Positions 26,200-35,515 of a stretch of 64,000 nucleotides of DNA are shown piece after piece. Each line of letters begins with the position of its first letter. The stretch's first letter is position 1. The DNA is from Bremerella sp. TYQ1 (lineage in GTDB: Bacteria; Planctomycetota; Planctomycetia; Pirellulales; Pirellulaceae): positions 2,542,001 through 2,606,000 of the forward strand of contig NZ_CP083740.1 in NCBI RefSeq assembly GCF_020150455.1, read 5' to 3'. The notes beneath the pieces are model-generated. The model ran no database searches, was not told the origin of the DNA, and worked only from the letters and a program-made list of their open reading frames with translations. The position numbers and the translations under genes were made by a program.

Positions 26200-27612
26200 T
26201 TACGCATGAGCGAATGTTCGAGCCCGAGGTGCCAAACCGTAGCTTCGCAGCTTGTTGCTCAGCGTCCGAACACTAATGCCGAGAGCGGTCGCCGTTTTCT
26301 CGCGATGCCCTTCGTAATGTTCCAAGGTCTGTTCGATCAACTGACGTTCCATATCTTCCAGTCGCATTCCCACGACAGAAACCGATCCGGTCGATTGAAG
26401 CGAAATCGATTCGTGATTGTTTTCCATCAGCCAAGGTCGGATCTGCTCTGGTGTCAAATCATGACCGATCGTTAACAGAGCGGCTCGCGTCACAATGTTT
26501 TCCAACTCACGAACATTGCCCGGCCAAGGGTGGCTCTGCAGTAGCTCCATCGCTGAATCCGCGACGGTAAGCATTTCGCGACTGACGCGCACCACAGCAG
26601 CATTCAGGAAGTAGTCGACCAGCAGTGGAATGTCTTCGACCCGGTCGCGTAGTGGCGGAAGCTCGATCGGAACGACGTTTAGGCGATAGTACAAGTCTTG
26701 GCGAAATCGGTTGGCGGTCACTTCCGCAAGCAAATCACGATTGGAAGTCGCCAAAACACGAACGTCCGCTTCAACGGTCGAGCTGCTGCCAACTTTCTCG
26801 AATCGCTTCTCCTGGAGCACCCGCAACAACTTGGCCTGTAGTGGCAAGTCGATTTCGGTGATTTCGTCGAGCAGAATCGTTCCTTTGTCGGCTAGTTCAA
26901 AACGGCCAACGCGAGCATGGTCGGCACTTGTAAACGCACCGCGTTCATGCCCAAACAGTTCACTTTCCATCAAGTGAGCAGACAGAACTGGGCAATTAAG
27001 ACTGATCATCGCTTCGGCGCGTCGTCGACTGGCCTGATGAATCGATCGAGCAACGAGCTCCTTCCCGGTACCACTTTCTCCGGTGATCAAAACCGTCTCG
27101 TCCGTAGGGGCGACTAAAGCAATGCGTTGCCGTAGCGTTTGCATTGCCGGGCTGTTACCGATCATGACCACGTTGTCGCTATTGCCGCCAGGCGGGATCG
27201 CGGTGGCCCGATCTCCACGCGTGGTGGTATCGATGGCACGACGAATCGCCGATTCAAGTGGTTCGACTTGAACAGGCTTCTCCAAATAATCGAGCGCACC
27301 AAATCGCATCGCTTCCACAGCCGTATGAATGCTACCGTGGGCGGTCACCATGATGATCTGAGTCTTTTCGTGCTGGGCACGCACCTGCCGGACGAGCTCT
27401 AGGCCATCCATGCCAGGCATCTGCAGATCGGTCACCACGACATCAAAGCTTTGCTTGCCAAGTAGGTCGAGAGCTTCACGTCCACTACCACAACTCACGG
27501 CGTTATAGCCAATGATGGATGCGGCATCGCAAAGACTTTCGCGCGAATGTGGATTGTCGTCCACAACGAGGACCGAATGCGTTTTCTTATGATTCTTTGT
27601 TGTATCGATCAT
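26200..27612 (-). CDS. Sigma-54-dependent flagellar response regulator (FlrC/FleR-like)
   Basis: 470 residues: receiver domain (phospho-acceptor Asp62 in VVVTDLQMPGMDG, Lys112), AAA+ sigma-54 activation domain (Walker A GESGTGKE at 178-185, Walker B GTILLDE at 244-250), and a Fis-type helix-turn-helix at the C-terminus (REKTATALGISVRTLSNKLR). The sigma-54-contacting loop reads GAFTSA (225-230) rather than GAFTGA. The ATG at 27612 overlaps the kinase stop by four bases (ATGA), so this start is preferred over one 21 codons upstream. It probably receives phosphate from the preceding kinase and activates flgB. Confidence 0.93.
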   Translation of the reverse strand: MIDTTKNHKKTHSVLVVDDNPHSRESLCDAASIIGYNAVSCGSGREALDLLGKQSFDVVVTDLQMPGMDGLELVRQVRAQHEKTQIIMVTAHGSIHTAVEAMRFGALDYLEKPVQVEPLESAIRRAIDTTTRGDRATAIPPGGNSDNVVMIGNSPAMQTLRQRIALVAPTDETVLITGESGTGKELVARSIHQASRRRAEAMISLNCPVLSAHLMESELFGHERGAFTSADHARVGRFELADKGTILLDEITEIDLPLQAKLLRVLQEKRFEKVGSSSTVEADVRVLATSNRDLLAEVTANRFRQDLYYRLNVVPIELPPLRDRVEDIPLLVDYFLNAAVVRVSREMLTVADSAMELLQSHPWPGNVRELENIVTRAALLTIGHDLTPEQIRPWLMENNHESISLQSTGSVSVVGMRLEDMERQLIEQTLEHYEGHREKTATALGISVRTLSNKLRSYGLAPRARTFAHA

Positions 27613-28490
27613 GCGGCGGCCTTGCTTGCTTTCATTGGAAACATGAGCGTGAACGCGGCTCCGAAATCTGGACAATTCATCGCCGAAACTTGTCCCTCAT
27701 GAACTTCGACAACTCGCTGAACGATCGCCAAGCCGAGACCAGTTCCGGTGCTTTTGGTGCTGTAGAACGGATCAAAGATGCGTCGAACGTCAGCGTGAGA
27801 AATCCCGCACCCTGAATCGGCAAACTCAATTTCCATGTGGCCAAAGTTGACTTGGGACGTGATTGTCAGAACGCCACCCTCAGGCATGACGTCCAATGCA
27901 TTCAACGTTAGATTCAGGAAGGCTCGCTTGAGCATATCCTTGTCGGCCAACATCATTTCTTGCTCGGTGAGATCCAACCGCAATTGCACGTTTTGAGCTT
28001 GAAACTGTGGTGCTAGATCCTCGCAGATCTCACGAATCAACTGCGAAGTCGGCACGTAGGTTCGATTCGGCTGGCGATCGGCCGTAAAGTGCAACAAATC
28101 GTCGACGGTGGTATTTAGTACCGTCAGGCCTGATTCAATTTTGTCGACAATACGCGTCGTTTCTGGATCTGCGTCAATCTTTCTCTTGAGCAGACCGGTG
28201 TATAGGGTCAACGGCATCAAACCGTTACGCACTTCGTGGGCAATATGGGAAGCTACCAGACCTAAGTCAGCCAAACGATTTTTGCGAGCCAACTCACGGT
28301 TTTTCACTTCCAACTCGTCGGTCAGACGAGTGACTTCAGTTCGGAGCGACTCGTGCGTTTCTTGCAAACGTGCCGTTGCTTTATCCCAGCAAGCCAAAAG
28401 TTCGCGAAGATCGAGCGACTCGTCGTCGGCAGCCAAATTCCACAATCGATTGGTGTCAGACATCGGCGATTTCTCGTTGGGAGAGGTCAT
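27609..28490 (-). CDS. Cytoplasmic two-component histidine kinase (FlrB/FleS-like)
   Basis: 293 residues without membrane segments: a predicted coiled coil (about residues 35-72), the phospho-acceptor H-box ASHIAHEVRNGLMPL with His85, and an HATPase domain with NLTLNALDVMPEGG, DSGCGI and TGLGLAIVQRVVEVHEG. ATG at 28490 has AAAGGG 10 bases upstream; an earlier in-frame start lies inside the preceding gene. The lack of a sensor membrane domain is usual for FlrB-type kinases, which sense basal-body assembly. Translationally coupled to its regulator. Confidence 0.9.
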   Translation of the reverse strand: MTSPNEKSPMSDTNRLWNLAADDESLDLRELLACWDKATARLQETHESLRTEVTRLTDELEVKNRELARKNRLADLGLVASHIAHEVRNGLMPLTLYTGLLKRKIDADPETTRIVDKIESGLTVLNTTVDDLLHFTADRQPNRTYVPTSQLIREICEDLAPQFQAQNVQLRLDLTEQEMMLADKDMLKRAFLNLTLNALDVMPEGGVLTITSQVNFGHMEIEFADSGCGISHADVRRIFDPFYSTKSTGTGLGLAIVQRVVEVHEGQVSAMNCPDFGAAFTLMFPMKASKAAA

Positions 28491-28506
28491 ATCGTTCAGC
28501 CCTTTC

Positions 28507-28965
28507 TTATTCGGCAGTAAAATCAAAACCGCCGCTTGTCGGAGCATTCATTTCGCTATAGGCCGATGCGGAATCGACCGAAGTGTGGGTTTCTCGAAGC
28601 AGCTTGGAAATTTCATCACGGTGACTGGCGACAACTTCTGTACTTTTGTGTTCCAGTTGTTTCAGCTCCGTGAGTAACACTTCGCACTGCTTTGCCTTTT
28701 GCGAACACTGCGTCCGTTCGCTGGCACTACGCCAAACACGAGACTCAGGGTTTTGCTGTCGAAAAGGATCCATAGTGCGATCGATTCGTGTAAGACGTTC
28801 AATCAACGTCTGCTTGGCCGCCAGAACACGCATCAAGTCATCGATGTGGCTATCGTGTCCTGCCAGACGCAGTTGGTACTGGGAAAGGGTCAGCAATTGA
28901 GTCAGCACTTCGTGCTTTTGGTCAATCAGCTGCACCAGTTGATCGGTTTCCTCAAGGCAAGGCAT
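28507..28965 (-). CDS. FlgN-like helical protein
   Basis: 152 residues from the ATG at 28965 (GGAAAG upstream). The N-terminal part, ETDQLVQLIDQKHEVLTQLL, and the following all-helical sequence resemble FlgN, the export chaperone for hook-filament junction proteins. The C-terminus (Ser/Thr-rich, ending GGFDFTAE) could hold the chaperone tail. Similarity is by pattern and position only; flgK and flgL are not in the window. Confidence 0.5.
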   Translation of the reverse strand: MPCLEETDQLVQLIDQKHEVLTQLLTLSQYQLRLAGHDSHIDDLMRVLAAKQTLIERLTRIDRTMDPFRQQNPESRVWRSASERTQCSQKAKQCEVLLTELKQLEHKSTEVVASHRDEISKLLRETHTSVDSASAYSEMNAPTSGGFDFTAE

Positions 28966-28982
28966 ACAAATCAGCTTTCCAG

Positions 28983-31505
28983 TTAAAGGGTGGTCGCTAA
29001 CCAGGTCAGGTAATTCTGCCAATCGTCCCGCGAACCGTGGGTCGTTTCCGAGTAATCGATTCCATCAGCTAGTCGCGACAGGACAATCTTGGCCTGCTGA
29101 ACGGTTCCACGAGCTTCGACCGATTGATTCATATAGCGGTAGCAATGAGCGATCTGCACGAAAGCCTCCAGCGAGACCGCTTCGGTTTGATATCGATTGG
29201 AAGCGGTTGAATAGGCCTCGATGGCATCTTTGTACCGAGCCAACTCAAACATCGCGGCACCTTGGGCGAAGTAACAGTTCCGCAGAATCTTTGCTTCGAC
29301 CGGATGAAGATCGGCTTGCGTTTCCAGCTTGGTCGTCAGCTCGTATTCCAGGTCGTTATAGATCTCGATGGCACTTTCCAAGTGATCCTTAACTTCCTTG
29401 TCAAATTTGATTCGCTGTGTTTCGATGTTCACCAGGCGAAACTTCTTTTTGGGCAACATCGAAGAACGGCGGTGGCACTCAGCAATCAAGTAACGAGCAC
29501 TGATTGAACGAGGATCATCTGGATACCGACGAACAGCTGCATGCAAATACTTGATTGCGGCTCGGTAGCTTTCACTGCTCTGTTCGAGAAACTGAAACGC
29601 TTCTCGGGGAATGCTTTCCGGTGCTTCCAAGGCACCTTTAACGCGTGCCTGGGCATCGAACATTTCCCCTTCCTGATGCAGAACTTGCCCCAGCGAGAAC
29701 AACGAATCTTGCCACTCGCGACTGGCTGGTTCCAATCGACCGTCATCCAGGTTCGCCGTCAGCACTTCTTTGGCTTCAGCCAGCTTGCCTAGCTCCATAT
29801 AGGCTTCTCCGCCAAGCACGCGAGCTTCGTACACCGAGGGATCTTTGGGATAGAACTCGAGGCATTCTTGGATCGGAGCCAAAGCTTCTTCAGCGCGATC
29901 CAGGGAAATCAATGCCCGAGCCGTCGCGACGAGAGCACGCGGTTGATGCTCGCGAGTCTCATAGCGTTGATACTCGGCGAGAATCTCAACTGCTTTGCTG
30001 AAGTCTTGACCTCGCAAATAGGCGGAAGCACTCTTCCACAAGTCGTTTGTATACTCGGCCGTCGCGAAACGATGTTCGGCCAAATCGAGATATACTTTTC
30101 CGGCACTACGAAAACGAAATCGAGACTTGGCTCGTAAGTCGAGCGACTCGTTAAACGGCACTTTATCCGCTTGAACTTCCAGGTAATCGCCCCAGGCATG
30201 CTGGACGTCCGCTTCAATCTGCAATGCCTGATCAGCGGGAAAGAGAGGTCGCAATGCTTGAGCCACGTCCACCGCAGGAGCAAACTTATCAGCCGACTTC
30301 CAAGCGTCGATGGCTGTCGTAATTCGTTGACGAAATTCGACTTCGTCTACCCAGGGGTTCTCGTAACGTCCACTCAACGTAGCTTCACGTAGAGCACGAC
30401 GATAAATTTCGACCGCTTCGTTATCCTTTCCTTCGTCTCTCAGCAATTCTGCTTCCACCAGTCCGGCGGCAACACTTTCGGGAGTCCGATAGTAGATTTT
30501 TCGGGTACGGCTCGCTTGCTCTAAGGCCTCCTCAAGCTGATCGTTGGCACGCAACATCACGGCCAATTGATAGGAAGCTTTTCGAGTCGAATCGGCAGCA
30601 ACCAATTGGTTGCTTGCGGCCTTACGGAATAAACGAATAGCCGTATTGAGTTCGTCTTGAGCTTTGTCTTGCTCTCCAGCTTTCCGATACTCGTAATAGC
30701 GACGATGACTGACCAAACCTTGGACAATCACTCCGTCGACATAGCTCGGAGAAGTTGGTGGAATCTCTAGAATAGTTTTCAGCGATTCATCTAACTGACC
30801 AAGCTCAAATTGAATTCGAGCAAGCCTGAGATCGGCGGACGCTTTTTGCTCTGGCGTCAGCGTGGGATGCGATTCATACAAACGACTCCACTTCAGGGCG
30901 GACTCTAAGTTCTCGCTCGTTGTTGGCGAAAGCGCCAGGTAACAATCGGCGAGAGCCTTTTCGATTTCAATCTGTCGCAGCGGGTAATCGGTATACACAC
31001 CTGTGAGTGTTCGGATGGCGAGATCGTACTGCTTCGATTCCATCTGGCTGACGCCGAGTAGGTATTCGCCCCGCACTTCGTATTCCGGCGGAAAGCCTCG
31101 TTGCTTCGCGGTTTCCAGGTGTTGTGCGGCGACCTTGTAGACCGTTTCGCGATCTTTTGGGTTCAGAAATTCTTGTGCTTCGTCATGAAGAATCATGCCA
31201 AGCAGAAAAGGAGCCGCTCCTTGATAGGGTTCAGCGATATGCAGGTCATCAACGTGAGCCCGGGCAATGTCGCGAGCTTTGGTGAACTCACCCTTTTCGT
31301 ACGCCTCCAAAGCAGCAGCTAACGTCTTTTCTTCGGTTTCTCCCCCTTGCAGCAAAACCCAAGACACGCCGCTGACCAGACCAGCTACGACAATTGCCCC
31401 GACAATCAGGTAAACCCGATTGCCCAACAGTGCCATAAAGCCACCACGAGGAGTTTCCTCGCCGGTCGCTTCTGGAGCATTGTTTTGGTCAGAGTCGGTA
31501 GTCAT
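28983..31505 (-). CDS. Membrane-anchored TPR protein
   Basis: 840 residues: a short cytoplasmic N-terminus, one membrane helix (about residues 31-52) and a very long helical region of TPR-like units, for example AAALEAYEKGEFTKARDIAR, with further copies to the C-terminus. Such units usually bind peptides or other proteins. It is the first gene of the set leading into the FlgN-like protein, kinase and regulator (spacers under 20 bases), so a role in flagellar assembly or its sensing is possible. I know of no named family. Confidence 0.75.
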   Translation of the reverse strand: MTTDSDQNNAPEATGEETPRGGFMALLGNRVYLIVGAIVVAGLVSGVSWVLLQGGETEEKTLAAALEAYEKGEFTKARDIARAHVDDLHIAEPYQGAAPFLLGMILHDEAQEFLNPKDRETVYKVAAQHLETAKQRGFPPEYEVRGEYLLGVSQMESKQYDLAIRTLTGVYTDYPLRQIEIEKALADCYLALSPTTSENLESALKWSRLYESHPTLTPEQKASADLRLARIQFELGQLDESLKTILEIPPTSPSYVDGVIVQGLVSHRRYYEYRKAGEQDKAQDELNTAIRLFRKAASNQLVAADSTRKASYQLAVMLRANDQLEEALEQASRTRKIYYRTPESVAAGLVEAELLRDEGKDNEAVEIYRRALREATLSGRYENPWVDEVEFRQRITTAIDAWKSADKFAPAVDVAQALRPLFPADQALQIEADVQHAWGDYLEVQADKVPFNESLDLRAKSRFRFRSAGKVYLDLAEHRFATAEYTNDLWKSASAYLRGQDFSKAVEILAEYQRYETREHQPRALVATARALISLDRAEEALAPIQECLEFYPKDPSVYEARVLGGEAYMELGKLAEAKEVLTANLDDGRLEPASREWQDSLFSLGQVLHQEGEMFDAQARVKGALEAPESIPREAFQFLEQSSESYRAAIKYLHAAVRRYPDDPRSISARYLIAECHRRSSMLPKKKFRLVNIETQRIKFDKEVKDHLESAIEIYNDLEYELTTKLETQADLHPVEAKILRNCYFAQGAAMFELARYKDAIEAYSTASNRYQTEAVSLEAFVQIAHCYRYMNQSVEARGTVQQAKIVLSRLADGIDYSETTHGSRDDWQNYLTWLATTL

Positions 31506-31645
31506 TTGAAAAAAGCTTCAAGTCTCAGCAGTGCTCAAGTCGATATCGAAAAAGGGATCGTTCGGCTCGAGATTGTGTCGTTCTGCACAGTAAAGAAACG
31601 GCGAATTCCGAGAGCGCACGAAGCGGCGCAAGAATTCGTGGGGCA

Positions 31646-31675
31646 TATGTACCGAAATGCCGCGAGTGCGGTCAA
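31646..31675 (-). promoter_or_regulatory. Candidate sigma-70 promoter of the TPR/kinase operon
   Basis: On the minus strand TTGACC (31675-31670) lies 18 bases before TACATA (31651-31646). The -35 is good and the -10 poor. The implied leader is about 135 bases. It lies in the 316-base gap between the TPR gene and the hydrolase gene, which shows no coding potential. Confidence 0.35.
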
Positions 31676-31692
31676 GACAAGATCATTAAGAT

Positions 31693-31706
31693 GTGGAGTA
31701 CTCCAC
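31693..31706. promoter_or_regulatory. Perfect 14-bp palindrome upstream of the TPR/kinase operon
   Basis: GTGGAGTACTCCAC is fully self-complementary. It lies 18 bases upstream of the candidate -35 at 31675-31670, a position suited to an activator or repressor. Confidence 0.4.
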
Positions 31707-31759
31707 CGTTCGCTAGCACCGCTATTTACTTTTCGAGCCATCTGACTCGACTGGATACG

Positions 31760-31793
31760 AAAAAAGCCCTCGGAAAAATCCAAGGGCTTTTAT
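31760..31793. terminator. Bidirectional intrinsic terminator
   Basis: GCCCTCGGA (31766-31774) and TCCAAGGGC (31779-31787) form a 9-pair stem (one G-T or mismatch depending on strand) with an AAAA loop. It is flanked by A6 on the left and TTTTAT on the right. It lies 29 bases beyond the stop of the minus-strand hydrolase gene and ends it with a T6 tail. Confidence 0.9.
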
Positions 31794-31821
31794 CATTGAT
31801 CGTTTTTGCGAAGCGAGTCGA

Positions 31822-32565
31822 TTAACGTAACACCTGGTTCATCACCCAACCATTCATGTCTTCCAACATGTCAGTCATGATACCGTCGCCGCATAGATAC
31901 TCGCGGACATCCATCTTCAGCCCAGCACTGTAGCCCAGACGAATATCGTCGCAAAGCTGCTGCTCGGTGTAATAAGTGCTCTCGTGGCAATGCATCAGCA
32001 TGATTGGCATCTGCTCGCACAATCCAAGATTTCGCAGCGGTGCGTTTCCACTTGGAAAAGGACCATTGATCGAGATCACACCGGCGTAATCGCTTGGGTT
32101 TTGCAGGGCCAAGCGAAGGGCCATCGTTGCACCATCCTGGTAACCGGCCAGGAAAATGCGTCGCCCATGAATATTGTACTGATCGGATGCCGACTCAATC
32201 GCCATTTCGACGCGACGCGAGGCCGCCTCGATATTGATTTCGTCCTGCGACCAGTAATAGCTGCCATCAACGCTAGTAGCATCACGTTTATGGCGACAGG
32301 TGGCCCGAGGCCCCACGGCGACAAAGTTGCGAGTACTTGTCAATGGCATAATACGGCGAAGCTGCGACTCGTTGTCGAACGCACCATGCAGCCAAACGAT
32401 TAACGGATAGGCATATCCGGGCTCGTAATGCAGCGGGGTAAAAAGTTCGAGAGGGCAGCTTTGGCTCGAATCTCGGCGTATCCGAAATTCAAAAACCTTG
32501 CTTTGCTGGACGCTAAGGTTCGAAGCATGCGTCGCGGGTAGCGCTGGCGTATCTAAGCGTTTCAT
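31822..32565 (-). CDS. Alpha/beta-hydrolase fold protein lacking the catalytic serine
   Basis: 247 residues resembling the phospholipase/carboxylesterase group (PF02230-like): VWLHGAFDNES gives the oxyanion-hole region. The nucleophile elbow, normally GFSQG, reads GYQDG (residues 141-145), so Gln143 replaces the catalytic serine. The segment where the histidine is expected reads CGDGIMTDMLEDMN, with Asp in place of His. All triad positions therefore appear lost, suggesting a binding or structural role. The ATG at 32565 is preferred over a TTG at 32616. Terminator 31760-31793 ends it. Confidence 0.7.
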   Translation of the reverse strand: MKRLDTPALPATHASNLSVQQSKVFEFRIRRDSSQSCPLELFTPLHYEPGYAYPLIVWLHGAFDNESQLRRIMPLTSTRNFVAVGPRATCRHKRDATSVDGSYYWSQDEINIEAASRRVEMAIESASDQYNIHGRRIFLAGYQDGATMALRLALQNPSDYAGVISINGPFPSGNAPLRNLGLCEQMPIMLMHCHESTYYTEQQLCDDIRLGYSAGLKMDVREYLCGDGIMTDMLEDMNGWVMNQVLR

Positions 32566-32824
32566 GAAGACGTTCTGAGAACTCTCGGTGTTGGTTGTTC
32601 GGAGAGCGAAGCCCAAATGTGGCTTTGTTCGCCAATTGGGTCAAGATCAGCCTTTCCATCTTTTTGGCAGATCTTCTTCGCTTTGATAGTGCCAACGCTG
32701 AGAAATCGTATTCTGGCGTCCTGCGCGACATCCTTGTCGCCCCGTTGGAAAAAGCATTGAAACACGAATGCAGAAGGGAAACAATCTTGCTAGCGAGACA
32801 CACGACGTGGAAATTTTTCACGCG

Positions 32825-32861
32825 ATTCCACGGTCCACCCAAACCGGTTTGACCGTGGAAT
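32825..32861 (-). terminator. Hairpin after mdh with nested palindrome
   Basis: ATTCCACGGTC (32825-32835) and GACCGTGGAAT (32851-32861) form a perfect 11-bp stem. The 15-base loop contains the 10-bp palindrome AAACCGGTTT (32841-32850). It starts 42 bases after the mdh stop on the minus strand. No T-run follows, so it may stabilise or process the mRNA rather than terminate it. The rest of 32566-32902 holds no gene. Confidence 0.55.
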
Positions 32862-32902
32862 TGTGCTTAGCCTCAAGCTTCCCCCCGAAAGAATCGGTTG
32901 GC

Positions 32903-33931
<1,029 letters not shown>

Positions 33932-34036
33932 TTAAGCAGATCAAAGCAATTCTGCTGCTGAATATGGGCGCCCGGCGCTCGATTATCAAGAGGGCTTGAC
34001 GGCCTGTCGAACATCTTCGCGAAGGTTCGCGGCGAT

Positions 34037-35515
34037 TTAACGTCTTCGCGAAGAAGGTTTTCGCGAAAAGAGGACACCAAACGCAATCCCCAGTCCAACA
34101 ATCAGCCCCAGAATGACAAGCAATGCCATCACGAACTGATTGGTTTGTGGGTTACTGGGTGGACTATATCGCTCGACTTTGGCCGCAATAAACAGCGGGC
34201 TTATTTGTCGGCGCGTAAAATCTTCGCGAGACATAAACGGAGTTCGATAGGCCCACAACTTGAAGAACGACCCCGTGACGGCAACCGACTCGTGCATTTG
34301 CTCGCCGACCGACAAACCTTTTGGAAGTGTTGGAACACAAACCAATACAGGATAGTCATGATCGAACGACTTGCGAGTTGACTCGTCGCCTGCACGCTGC
34401 GATACGATCGGTGCCGAAATCGGTACAAAAATTGAAAGTTCGTAGTAATGATCGATACCGAGACGCTCCTGAACATCTTCATCATCGATTTCAATTCGCG
34501 TAATACGTCGGCAAACGCCTGTCAGACGCAAAAACTCTGCTCGGTACGCTTCTGGGTCAACCATCAAGCCATCCTTTGGCTTGGTAAGCAACTGCGAAAC
34601 AGATGCCTGGGCGGTTGGCGTCTGCTGATCGTCCGGCACCCGAGCAACCGCAGCCATCATCTGATAAAAGGGTTCGCGTTCGAGCCCTTCGAATTTCACT
34701 CGATCCTGGATATGCGATAGCTCTCCGATATCCATCCCCTGCTCTGCCAGGCGAATCTTTGCTGGTGTTATCCCGAGAGCCGAATTGGGTTGATCAGGGT
34801 GCCACGAGATTTTGGGAGACGCAAAAAGATAGCCAGGCTCCCCTGCTTCAGTTTCATAAGACTTAAGAAAAATTCCGGGGCAACTGATCGACTCCCCAAC
34901 GACGTTTTTCTCTGGGTTTAAAACCACCTTCCAAGGCTGCGGGATGTGCTCGACAACAATCGTCCCCTGGGCGTTACCCTCAGGCGTATCAAGAAGGACA
35001 TCGACCTCGTAATAAGTTGCCAGGCCGACGCTCTCAACCGCTTCCTTCGGTACGCTGATTTCTCGAACGGCTTCCACGATGCCTGTCAAAAGAAAGATAT
35101 CGAGCCGCGATTTGCCTGGCGTCTCCGAAAGACTTTGCCAAGGTGTTTCCAGCTTCAACCAACGTGTAATTCGATGCGGCTGCAAACGACGAATTCGCGT
35201 CAGCGCACGAATTACGGCTTCTTGCTCCCCTTCTTCCAGCGGTTGTCCGTCGACGAACATCTCGAGATAACTCGGACCGAAGTCAATCATCTCGAAGAAC
35301 TCGCGAGCCGACATCTTATCGAAGTCAGGAACAGCAGACGCCTCCGCCTCACCTTCCACTTCACCGGGAGAGTCAGGTTCGATGGGAAATTCCATCGGCA
35401 ATTCTTCCTCCGCTGGTGCTTGAGCCCGGCCGGTATCCACCGAAAGAGCAACCAGCCCCACAATCAGAGCAATGCAGAGAGAAAAACGGAATTTACGCAG
35501 AAGATGAGTCATCAT
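34037..35515 (-). CDS. Secreted, C-terminally anchored protein with two copies of a beta-rich domain
   Basis: 492 residues: signal peptide (CIALIVGLVALSVDTGRAQA), an acidic spacer, two related beta-rich domains and a C-terminal membrane helix (VMALLVILGLIVGLGIAFG) followed by an Arg-rich end. The domain pattern is P-x-G-x-x-V/L-G-x-x followed by SGxFFKxW-like residues (here KGLSVGEQMHESVAVTGSFF, and an earlier VVGESISCPGIFLKSYET). The same pattern occurs in the overlapping upstream gene, so the two are probably paralogous and form a complex. Function unknown. Confidence 0.7.
   Translation of the reverse strand: MMTHLLRKFRFSLCIALIVGLVALSVDTGRAQAPAEEELPMEFPIEPDSPGEVEGEAEASAVPDFDKMSAREFFEMIDFGPSYLEMFVDGQPLEEGEQEAVIRALTRIRRLQPHRITRWLKLETPWQSLSETPGKSRLDIFLLTGIVEAVREISVPKEAVESVGLATYYEVDVLLDTPEGNAQGTIVVEHIPQPWKVVLNPEKNVVGESISCPGIFLKSYETEAGEPGYLFASPKISWHPDQPNSALGITPAKIRLAEQGMDIGELSHIQDRVKFEGLEREPFYQMMAAVARVPDDQQTPTAQASVSQLLTKPKDGLMVDPEAYRAEFLRLTGVCRRITRIEIDDEDVQERLGIDHYYELSIFVPISAPIVSQRAGDESTRKSFDHDYPVLVCVPTLPKGLSVGEQMHESVAVTGSFFKLWAYRTPFMSREDFTRRQISPLFIAAKVERYSPPSNPQTNQFVMALLVILGLIVGLGIAFGVLFSRKPSSRRR

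Noticed and set aside
34015..34069. Three TTCGCGAA-centred palindromes (two CTTCGCGAAG, one TTTTCGCGAAAA)
   Set aside because: Two lie inside the 3' end of a coding gene and similar octamers occur elsewhere in the window (for example near 45171 and 60817), so I could not separate a site from background composition.
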